From assembly GCA_013331315.1 (NCBI GenBank), contig DUGQ01000001.1:1805-8376 (forward strand): DNA of 6,572 bases, in the 5' to 3' direction. Position numbers and translations under genes: made by a program. Below are positions 1 to 5,840 of this stretch, piece by piece. The notes beneath the pieces were generated by a model, which searched no databases, was not told where the DNA came from, and saw only the letters and a list, made by a program, of their open reading frames with translations. Every line of letters starts with the position of its first letter. Position 1 is the first letter of the stretch. Source of the DNA: Thermoplasmata archaeon (GTDB taxonomy: Archaea; Thermoplasmatota; Thermoplasmata; UBA10834).

Positions 1-188
1 TCGCCGCGGGACTGCACTTCTCGCTCGGGTCACGGACGGTGAGGTACGTCGACCTGGACTCGCACTTCTCGATGATAGACGACCCGTCCTCGGGGCTCAC
101 GTTCGAGGGGGGCATGCTGGGTGTGTCAGATAGGCCCGGGCTCGGCATATCGACCGTCCTGGACGACAGGGCCGCCCGGGACCAGTAA
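1..188 (+). CDS. Probable dipeptide epimerase (enolase superfamily), C-terminal part only
   Basis: The reading frame enters from outside the window (first full codon at base 3) and ends at TAA 186-188, giving the last 61 residues. The tail contains YVDLDSH, then DDPSSGL, FEGGML and DRPGLGI. This order (xYVDLDxx, DDPxxGG-like, EGG, PGLG) matches the C-terminal barrel strand and capping-domain return of the muconate cycloisomerase/dipeptide epimerase branch of the enolase superfamily. In characterised L-Ala-D/L-Glu epimerases the two aspartates of the DxD motif (here codons at 51-53 and 57-59) bind the substrate's alpha-ammonium group, which favours a dipeptide epimerase over a mandelate racemase or OSBS enzyme. 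The catalytic lysines and metal ligands lie upstream and cannot be checked, so substrate specificity is open. The next gene starts 26 bp downstream on the same strand but seems to have its own promoter. Confidence 0.75.
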   Translation, partial: AAGLHFSLGSRTVRYVDLDSHFSMIDDPSSGLTFEGGMLGVSDRPGLGISTVLDDRAARDQ

Positions 189-190
189 CG

Positions 191-198
191 CTTATAGC
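191..198 (+). promoter_or_regulatory. TATA-like box for the coiled-coil gene
   Basis: CTTATAGC lies three bases after the stop codon of the preceding gene, in an otherwise GC-rich stretch, and resembles an archaeal TATA box. With the usual spacing of about 24-26 bp from the box centre, transcription would begin near 218-221. That is practically at the annotated GTG (215), or gives a roughly 30-nt leader if the in-frame ATG at 248 is the true start. No clear BRE is visible. Assignment is by position and composition only. Confidence 0.45.
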
Positions 199-214
199 CT
201 GGACGCCCAATCCC

Positions 215-1111
215 GTGAAACCGAATCGACAGGCACTGGCGGATCAGATGGCGAAGAAGATTGACGACCTCCGCAACGCCGAGGAGAAGTTCAGGGCGCT
301 TCTGAATAAGCGTGACGAGATCAACGCTCAAGCATCGGTTCTCAGGTCCGAGCGTGACAGCTTGAACGACCAGCGCAAGGGCATCCAGGACGACCTACGG
401 AGCTGGCGGGACAAGCGGGACGCCCTCGTCGCCGAGATGCGCGTCCACAAGGAGAGGAGGGACGACCTCCAGCGGAAGGCGAAGGAGCTCATCGAGTTCA
501 AGCGCAAGCTCAAGGGACGACCCCTCGGAGACCTGAACACCGAGATACGCAAGCTGTCGGAGGAGATCAAGAACCTGGACCTCAAGCAACAGACCGTCCC
601 GATGACCATCCCCAAGGAGAGGGAGCTCCTGGACGACCTCAAGGCGAAGATGAAGGAACTCGAGAGGGTGAAGACTATTCTTGGGGAGCAGGAGAAGATC
701 GTCAAGGAGATCCACGGGATAGACCAGAGCATAGACGAGCTGTTCCGACAGGCCGACAAGGAGCACGAGGAGGTCGTGCGCCTTTCGAACGAGAGCCAGG
801 AACACCACGACCACGTGACCTCGCTCATGAAGGACGTGTCCGCGCTCAAGGCCTCGGCCGACAAGAAGCACGCGGACTTCATGAAGCTGCGCGGGGAGGC
901 GGACGCCGCTCACCATAAGGCCATGGACATGCGTGAGAAGGTCATCGAGATACGCAAGGAGAGGCGCGCGGCGTGGCAGGATGAGCAGGACTCCGTCAAG
1001 GAGGTCAACAGGGCCGCCCGGGACGCCCTAGACGACGAGAGGAAGAGGGACGCAGCCGCCGAGGAAGCGCTCCAGCTACTCATGAAGAAGAAGAAGGTCG
1101 AGATCCGCTGA
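215..1111 (+). CDS. Archaeal coiled-coil protein, COG1340 type
   Basis: This is a 298-residue, highly charged, almost wholly helical protein with no signal peptide or membrane segment, so it is cytosolic. Heptad-rich coiled coil fills about residues 6-98, 108-125 and 134-290. It is broken by a Gly/Pro hinge at 100-105 (GRPLGD) and a second break at 125-133 (QQTVPMTIP). The break followed by PKERELLDDLK resembles the conserved mid-protein motif I recall for COG1340, an uncharacterised archaeal coiled-coil family often mislabelled phosphoserine phosphatase. No catalytic motif is visible. It ends in a basic KKKKKVEIR-type tail. The start is uncertain: GTG 215 has no evident Shine-Dalgarno and sits very close to the expected transcription start, so it would be leaderless; ATG 248 (residue 12) is a reasonable alternative. 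The gene converges with the TPR membrane-protein gene, 23 bp away. A structural or scaffolding role is inference. Confidence 0.85.
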   Translation: MKPNRQALADQMAKKIDDLRNAEEKFRALLNKRDEINAQASVLRSERDSLNDQRKGIQDDLRSWRDKRDALVAEMRVHKERRDDLQRKAKELIEFKRKLKGRPLGDLNTEIRKLSEEIKNLDLKQQTVPMTIPKERELLDDLKAKMKELERVKTILGEQEKIVKEIHGIDQSIDELFRQADKEHEEVVRLSNESQEHHDHVTSLMKDVSALKASADKKHADFMKLRGEADAAHHKAMDMREKVIEIRKERRAAWQDEQDSVKEVNRAARDALDDERKRDAAAEEALQLLMKKKKVEIR

Positions 1112-1134
1112 CGCGGACCCGTTGACTGTGGACT

Positions 1135-3126
1135 TCACCTCTTCTTCCGTCTGCCGAACACCAGGACCGAGGCGGTCGGCTCGAGGTCCTCGTCCTCCTC
1201 CCGGTCCTTCTTCCTCGAGAAGCGCCTCTTCTTCTTCGCTGGCTTCTCGTCCTCTTCCTTCTTCTTGGGCCTTTCGGCCTTCCTCCGCTGAGGAGGCGGA
1301 GTGGCGGGCTTGTCGGGCGCCTTGCCCTTGGAGACATAGATGTCCTTGTCCCCCGTCTGCTTGAAGTGCAGACGGTCCGTCTTCATCAAGAGAGCCATTG
1401 GCAGCACGAGCTGGTCCCTGGAAAGTCCGGTTTCCTTCTCGATCTTCTCCATGGTGGCGCCCGACTTCTCCGTCACATTCAGTATCAGTTTGATGGCGTC
1501 GTTGACGTTCAGCTTCTCCTTGCCGATCCCGACCGTGAGCTGCGTCCTCTGGTCGACTATGCTCGACAGGAACTCCTTCGAGCGCCTGTCGAAGCTGGCC
1601 GGGTCCTCCCTCAGGAGCGCCCAGAGCGGGCGCGTGTCGAGGCCCAGCTGCTCCCAGCCGCGTATCTGGTCTATCCTCTGCCCCATCAGGAACTCCTTGT
1701 GCAGGCCGTTCTTCGCGACCTCGCTGTCGGGGTTTATCTCGAGGGCTTGCTGGAAGTGCATGACGGCCTCGTCGTGCCTCCCCAGCTTCGCGGATATCTT
1801 CGCGAGGTTGATGTGCGCGTCGAAGTTGTTCGGCATCAGGAGCATGGCCTTGTTGAAACAGACCATCGCCTCTTCCGGCCACGCGAGCGAGACGAAGATG
1901 ACGCCCTTGTTGTTCCACGCGTAGGCGTTGTTCGGGTCGATCTTGAGCGCCTTGTCGTAGGCGCTGAGCGCCAGCGCGCGCTTCCCGTCTAGGGCCTGTA
2001 TGTTGCCGAGCTGACACCACGATATGCCGTCGTTAGGGTCGATGTCGAGGGCCGCCTCGTACGCGTGCTTGGCCTTGGAGTGTTCCCTGAGGCCGTACAG
2101 CGCGTCGCCCCTGAGGCTCCACGGAAGGGCGAACCTCCTGGATATCCCGAGGTCGAAGCACTGCTCGAGTGCCGCGTCCGCGTGCTTGAGGGCGGCGACG
2201 AAGTTCGCCTTGCGTATGAGTGAGTTCGCGGTCCTGAGACGGGACCACAGCGCGAGGTACTGGCTCTCCCTCCAGACGTATGTGACCAGCGGTACGAACG
2301 AGAACGTTATGCCAATCATGGCGACGGCCCTGTCGTACTGTTCGGCGTTGTGGCTCGCTATCAGGCCGACCTGCTCGTGGAACGACACGAGAAAGAGCGC
2401 CATCGCCCCCAGGAGCCAAGCCGCGAACAGGCCGTCGCGCGTCCGCATCTGCTGGAGGGCGAGCACGGCCATGATCATGCCACCCGTGAAGAGCGTCACG
2501 TTCAACGCGGTGAACGGGTACTCGCCCGCGGGGCTCCTGGCGATGTCGAACGCCTCGTGGACCGGCATCAGGAGCATCAAGACCATGCCCGCGCCGAACA
2601 GCGCCAGGATGATGCTGTCCTTCTCGTCGATCGCCTTCGAGGCCATGACGATCATGACGAAGCCCGCGACGACCCCCACGCTCAGAAGGACCGCCCAGCC
2701 CTCGGCGGAATCGCCGATGGCGACGAGGCCGACGAGACACGCCACGGTCAGTAAGAGCCCGATCTGCCCGAGGACCGACCGCGGGAGCGGGAGCAGGGTG
2801 GACCTGCCCTTGTCGGTGACCACGGGCTCCACGTTGAACAGTAGTATGAGCCCGAATATGAGGAACACCCCGGATACGGCGAACACGTAGGTGTTGTAGA
2901 CCTCCCAGTTGCCGTACCAGATCTCCTGGCTCATGAAGAAGGTGACAGCCGAGCCTATCACGACCGCGGCGTACAGCAGCAGCATGTAGAGCCTCGGACC
3001 GCCAATCCAGGGCACGAACGGACGCACTGACTCCTTGCGGTCGCCCAACGGCCTGAGCAGCTTCGTGAGCGACATCCCCTCGGGCTCGGACGAGCCCTCC
3101 ACACTCTCCTCACTCGTGACCGCCAT
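1135..3126 (-). CDS. Polytopic membrane protein with TPR repeats and winged-helix-like domain
   Basis: The 663-residue protein has a charged N-terminus (1-45), then eight predicted membrane helices at about 46-66, 80-99, 118-138, 144-162, 170-188, 206-225, 231-249 and 266-285. A degenerate TPR-like pair of helices (299-325) precedes four clear TPRs at about 336-366, 370-400, 404-434 and 438-468, each closing with the typical ALxIDPNN-like signature. Residues 541-600 look like a winged helix: helices near 542-552, 557-565 and 568-580, then a short beta wing. The last 60 residues are Lys/Arg/Glu-rich, ending GRRKKR. An even helix count places both ends in the cytoplasm, so the TPR and winged-helix parts face inward. 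The ATG at 3126 is preceded by GGGAG with 6-nt spacing, and the coding region overlaps the upstream gene by 17 bp, indicating co-transcription and probably translational coupling. TPRs normally bind partner proteins. No enzymatic motif is visible and I do not recognise a named family. Confidence 0.88.
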   Translation of the reverse strand: MAVTSEESVEGSSEPEGMSLTKLLRPLGDRKESVRPFVPWIGGPRLYMLLLYAAVVIGSAVTFFMSQEIWYGNWEVYNTYVFAVSGVFLIFGLILLFNVEPVVTDKGRSTLLPLPRSVLGQIGLLLTVACLVGLVAIGDSAEGWAVLLSVGVVAGFVMIVMASKAIDEKDSIILALFGAGMVLMLLMPVHEAFDIARSPAGEYPFTALNVTLFTGGMIMAVLALQQMRTRDGLFAAWLLGAMALFLVSFHEQVGLIASHNAEQYDRAVAMIGITFSFVPLVTYVWRESQYLALWSRLRTANSLIRKANFVAALKHADAALEQCFDLGISRRFALPWSLRGDALYGLREHSKAKHAYEAALDIDPNDGISWCQLGNIQALDGKRALALSAYDKALKIDPNNAYAWNNKGVIFVSLAWPEEAMVCFNKAMLLMPNNFDAHINLAKISAKLGRHDEAVMHFQQALEINPDSEVAKNGLHKEFLMGQRIDQIRGWEQLGLDTRPLWALLREDPASFDRRSKEFLSSIVDQRTQLTVGIGKEKLNVNDAIKLILNVTEKSGATMEKIEKETGLSRDQLVLPMALLMKTDRLHFKQTGDKDIYVSKGKAPDKPATPPPQRRKAERPKKKEEDEKPAKKKRRFSRKKDREEDEDLEPTASVLVFGRRKKR

Positions 3127-5545
3127 CTGATTCTCCCTCTAGGTTCCCCTCTCTAGTCCGGCCCTCTCTTCTTGAACGCCTAATGGCGATGAACATAATT
3201 GTCATTATCGCAAGTGGGACGACCACGCCCTCGAACTCGGGAATAGGCACCTGACCCTCGTTGATGCCGCCCGGGGTGGGGGTCATCCAGACCCAGGTCG
3301 AGTACTCGTCTGCCGGGGTGCCCGTCCTGCCGTACGACCTGGCGTTCCAGAGCGGCAAGGTCACGCCGTCGATCAGCACTGGCGGGTCGGAATCGTCGTA
3401 CAGCTCGAACATAAGGCCCCTCGCGAAGTCGAGAAAGCCCGAGTAGTAGAACGCGCCCGAGGCCAGGATGGTCCCCTCGGGGATGGTGTGGACGAGGTCT
3501 CCGTCGACGTACATCGTCCAGCCGCCGATGTCGATCGGGTCGGGGCCAGTGTTGTACAGCTCGTACCAGTCCCGGCCGACCGCGGGTTGGGAGCTGTAGA
3601 GCTCGTTTATGATGATCCCCCCGAACTCGCGGACCCCGTCAGGGGTCAGTGTTGACAGGAAGGCCATCATGTCGTCCTCGCACCCTCGCCAGTCCTGCGT
3701 GGCGAACGTGACCAAGTACATGCCGTCCGCGGCCAGACCCATCGATTCGAGGGTGGCGCCGATCTCGAGCTGGTAGCTGTCTATCGCGGCGTCCACCGGA
3801 CCTTCGTTCACCCACTCTCCGTCCACGAACGTGAACAGGTTGGCCGAGATCAACCTGTTCGACTTGCCCGCGACGAGCACGCAGACCTCCGAGCCGCCGA
3901 TGTAGAACCCGGTCTCCTGGTCGTAGTCCGTGTCGACGAACACGAACGCGAAGTCCGCGCCGGTCCTCGGCATGGAGGTCGCGTTGGTGATGTTGCCGAC
4001 ATCGACCGGTTCGGCCCACCTCGCGATATCACCAGGTATGTTGGACCCGGCTAGCATGTGCCCCCTGACGGACATGTAGAAGAACGCCCGCTCGTCCTGC
4101 GACGCCGTCTTGACGACGGAGATGTCCACGTTCGCGCCTGAGGATCCCTCATCCGAGGACGAGACGGAATCGCCAATCGCGTCTTCGAGGGGCGGGCGGA
4201 CCTCCCAATCGGCGAACGCGCCGTCAATCACGATCCCTCCGGACCTCGTCATGACATACGAGACCATCGACCCGCTCTGCACGTGCTCGGTCACGACGGT
4301 CACGTTGTCGTCGAAGATGAGCCCGTCCTCCGAGCGGAGCGCGAGCCCGAAGGTCTCCCCGGCCGAGTCCTCAGGGAACGTGGCCAGCAGCTCGATGACG
4401 GTCGTGCGCCCCTCCCTTATCACTAGGGGGTTCTCGAACTCGACCGACGTGGAGTCCGCGGTGCCGATCTCCCTGTACGACTCCACGGCCGTGATCGAGG
4501 AGAAGCTCGCGGTCCCCGAGGACTCGAGGTTCAGGCCCGTGAGCGTCGTCTCGGGTCCCTTGCCTTCTATGTGCAGCTTGAGCATCGGCTCGTCCGTGAG
4601 GCCCATCGTGACCGGCGTCGAGCAGTGCTCCTCGACGATTCGTACCGCCGTGCCGTCAGCCCCGAAGTTCACCTCTGACCAGTCCTCTCCCGCGGTCGTG
4701 CTGCGGGCGCAGACGACGGCCCTGGAGTCGGTCGTGAGGACGACGTTCGTACCCAACTCGACCCTGCTCTCATCGAACGCCACCGCCGGGTGACCGGAGA
4801 GTTCGAACCCGGCGTAATCGTTATGGCTGGCACGGTGATCGAAGAAATACGTGTCGTGCAGCACAAGCGTATGATTCCAGCCGATCACCAGTGCCAGCAT
4901 TTCAGCGCCAAGCCCCCTGACGGAGTATCCGGTGGACGGGTCGCCGTCGGTGTCGACGAAGACGTAGACGCCGTCGGCGCCGTCGTCCACTCCTCGGAAG
5001 ACCTCTCCCTGTACCTTGATGTAGAAATAGGACGCCCGAGCGTCGTACTTCAGAGCGTACTCAATTATCGAAGTGTCAGGGTTGTCTGAGTCCGGCGAGT
5101 CGGTGTAGACCTGGGCGTCCATCCAATCGAGGAAGTACCCGTCTATCTCCACCTGCTCCGGGGGGAATGTGAGTACGAGCGCGTAAGGAACGAGAAGCAT
5201 CGCAGCGCAGAGCGCGCCCACGGCGATCAGCCTCCTCCTGAAGCCGCCGGCCCCGAGGTCGACCTTCCTCTGCTGGTACGAGAGGCGTATGCCGTTCGTC
5301 TGGCCGTTGCCGTTGACCAGGCCGTTGGTTATCCCGTTCGTCAGCCCGTTCGTGAGCCCGCTCGTCAATCCGTTCGTGAGGCCGTTGGTGCGGCCATTGG
5401 TGAGTCCTTCGGTGTGATCGGAGAGCCGGCCCCCGCCAGTCCTGCTATCGCTCGTCTTCCTAAGTCTGCGAGCGCCGCGGGAGCGGTCTCCAGGAACGTT
5501 CAAGGGTTCGGAGCCCTGAGTAGTATGCTGTCCGTCGTCTGGCAA
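3110..5545 (-). CDS. Surface protein: NG repeats, two CBM9/DOMON-like domains, lamin-tail domain, PEF-type anchor
   Basis: 811 residues. Residues 1-104 are hydrophilic and basic and contain TNGL-type repeats (47-85). RRR (103-105) precedes an uncleaved-looking signal-anchor helix (about 105-127), so the repeats should be cytoplasmic. Two related beta domains follow, at about 132-296 and 437-628. Each opens with IDGxFxDW and carries an Asp-rich loop, VDTDGDPSTGY (197-207) or VDTDYDQETGF (537-547), that could bind calcium. They resemble CBM9/DOMON-like domains. An Ig-like beta stretch (about 318-420) lies between them. Residues 642-762 are a lamin-tail domain (INELY, DWYELYNTG, DIGGWTMY, TIPEGT, SYGR, TPTPGGIN). 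The C-terminus has PIPEF, a hydrophobic helix (773-788) and RRSRR, the layout of a PEF-CTERM/archaeosortase signal or simple membrane anchor. N-glycosylation sequons occur at N224, N414, N518 and N521. The start is TTG, supported by its Shine-Dalgarno and an in-frame stop two codons upstream. It is the first gene of an overlapping pair. Attachment or envelope function is inferred. Confidence 0.88.
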   Translation of the reverse strand: MPDDGQHTTQGSEPLNVPGDRSRGARRLRKTSDSRTGGGRLSDHTEGLTNGRTNGLTNGLTSGLTNGLTNGITNGLVNGNGQTNGIRLSYQQRKVDLGAGGFRRRLIAVGALCAAMLLVPYALVLTFPPEQVEIDGYFLDWMDAQVYTDSPDSDNPDTSIIEYALKYDARASYFYIKVQGEVFRGVDDGADGVYVFVDTDGDPSTGYSVRGLGAEMLALVIGWNHTLVLHDTYFFDHRASHNDYAGFELSGHPAVAFDESRVELGTNVVLTTDSRAVVCARSTTAGEDWSEVNFGADGTAVRIVEEHCSTPVTMGLTDEPMLKLHIEGKGPETTLTGLNLESSGTASFSSITAVESYREIGTADSTSVEFENPLVIREGRTTVIELLATFPEDSAGETFGLALRSEDGLIFDDNVTVVTEHVQSGSMVSYVMTRSGGIVIDGAFADWEVRPPLEDAIGDSVSSSDEGSSGANVDISVVKTASQDERAFFYMSVRGHMLAGSNIPGDIARWAEPVDVGNITNATSMPRTGADFAFVFVDTDYDQETGFYIGGSEVCVLVAGKSNRLISANLFTFVDGEWVNEGPVDAAIDSYQLEIGATLESMGLAADGMYLVTFATQDWRGCEDDMMAFLSTLTPDGVREFGGIIINELYSSQPAVGRDWYELYNTGPDPIDIGGWTMYVDGDLVHTIPEGTILASGAFYYSGFLDFARGLMFELYDDSDPPVLIDGVTLPLWNARSYGRTGTPADEYSTWVWMTPTPGGINEGQVPIPEFEGVVVPLAIMTIMFIAIRRSRREGRTREGNLEGESDGGHE
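5291..5407 (-). repeat. In-frame 12-nt tandem repeat encoding TNGL-type tetrapeptides
   Basis: Residues 47-85 of the 811-residue protein consist of nine four-residue units: GLTN, GRTN, GLTN, GLTS, GLTN, GLTN, GITN, GLVN, then a two-residue GN insertion and GQTN, closed by G. The DNA units differ at many third positions (Asn as AAT or AAC; Gly as GGC, GGG and GGA; Thr as ACC or ACG; Leu as CTC, CTG and TTG). The array is therefore kept at protein level and is not a fresh slippage product. Similar NG-rich arrays are, from memory, a recurring feature of Thermoplasmata membrane proteins; their role is unknown to me. Confidence 0.9.
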
Positions 5546-5550
5546 GGCTT

Positions 5551-5555
5551 ACCTC
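5551..5555 (-). promoter_or_regulatory. Shine-Dalgarno that fixes the TTG start of the lamin-tail-domain gene
   Basis: On the minus strand GAGGT, within AGAGAGAGGT, lies 5 nt before TTG 5545. It pairs with the archaeal 16S 3' end. An in-frame TAA (5551-5549) overlaps this site, so no start further upstream is possible in this frame. The next methionine codon is residue 116, inside the signal-anchor helix. TTG is therefore the only sensible start. Confidence 0.75.
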
Positions 5556-5662
5556 TCTCTGACGGGGGAACTCGGAGGGGGCTGGTCCGGACATCTGTCA
5601 AAACGGTTTGGCCGAAGGAAAGGCGTCGCTGTCTCCCGACTTGTTTCCCGCGGGTTACGCTT

Positions 5663-5682
5663 AGTGCTGCCAGCACTGTGCT
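5663..5682. promoter_or_regulatory. Overlapping-palindrome element at predicted transcription start (candidate operator)
   Basis: AGTGCTG-C-CAGCACT (5663-5677) is a perfect 7-bp inverted repeat around one base. The second arm doubles as the first arm of AGCAC-T-GTGCT (5672-5682). Three GTGCT/AGCAC half-sites therefore stand in alternating orientation within 20 bp. The element is centred about 26 bp downstream of the TATA box at 5695-5702, where transcription of the minus-strand operon should start. A dimeric repressor bound here would block initiation, while in RNA the same bases could form a short 5' hairpin. The symmetry is directly visible; the regulatory role is inferred. Confidence 0.45.
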
Positions 5683-5694
5683 AGAGAGCTGGCG

Positions 5695-5702
5695 TTATTA
5701 AA
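5695..5702 (-). promoter_or_regulatory. Probable TATA box of the two-gene surface-protein operon
   Basis: On the minus strand TTTAATAA is preceded by CAAAAGGA, a purine/A-rich stretch in the position of a BRE. It is the only strongly AT-rich site in the 295-bp gap 5546-5840. The expected start is near 5672, giving a leader of about 125 nt before TTG 5545. That leader contains an 8-bp palindrome CCCGCGGG (5647-5654) but no other strong helix I could find. Confidence 0.55.
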
Positions 5703-5772
5703 TCCTTTTGACGTCGTTAACCCCTGCCGCCAAACTGGCCCGCAGTAGTCGTTTAGTACTAGAAGCGATGAG

Positions 5773-5804
5773 ACCCGACGCCGGGCGACGCCTCGGCCTC
5801 GGGT
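5773..5804 (-). terminator. GC-rich imperfect hairpin downstream of the 181-residue protein gene
   Basis: Bases 5773-5782 (ACCCGACGCC) pair with 5795-5804 (GGCCTCGGGT): six pairs, one C-C mismatch, three pairs, with a 12-nt loop. A direct repeat CGACGCC (5776-5782 and 5786-5792) lies within the same structure. It begins 36 nt beyond the stop codon of the upstream gene and would be transcribed in its 3' region. A smaller hairpin (5829-5841, AGGAC-TCC-GTCCT) touches the stop codon itself. No T-tract follows either, so classical termination is uncertain; a role in 3' processing or stability is equally possible. Confidence 0.35.
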
Positions 5805-5840
5805 ATGAGGCTGGGAAAGGGTTTCTCCAGGACTCCGTCC

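Noticed and set aside
328..916. Two minus-strand frames opposite the coiled-coil gene
   Set aside because: Ser/Leu/Arg-rich shadow translations of heptad-coded DNA; the plus frame gives a coherent family match.
215..1111. Phosphoserine phosphatase label sometimes attached to this coiled-coil family
   Set aside because: No HAD motif (DxDxT/V, Lys or acidic motif III) is present; the protein is coiled coil throughout.
1076..2020. Minus-strand 314-codon frame overlapping the TPR gene in another frame
   Set aside because: Its product is Arg/Gly/Gln-rich without hydrophobic core, typical of a shifted frame; the TPR frame explains the region.
2024..2890. Plus-strand open frame of 288 codons opposite the membrane region of the TPR protein
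   Set aside because: The opposite frame encodes well-formed membrane helices and TPRs. This frame has no recognisable domain and reflects GC-rich codon bias.
4110..4793. Plus-strand open frame of 227 codons inside the lamin-tail-domain gene
   Set aside because: It is antisense to a gene with clear domains. Its translation is Ser/Thr/Pro-rich low complexity with no domain or ribosome binding site, as expected opposite a GC-rich gene.
5291..5407. Possible CRISPR or DNA-level satellite array
   Set aside because: Units are 12 nt, contiguous, in frame and diverge at third codon positions; there are no spacers. It is a coding repeat.
5460..5594. Short 44-codon ATG frame in the leader and start region of the lamin-tail-domain gene, in another frame
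   Set aside because: No Shine-Dalgarno precedes ATG 5594, its product is Arg/Pro-rich without pattern, and it overlaps the N-terminus of a well-supported gene. A regulatory upstream frame cannot be excluded but is not supported.
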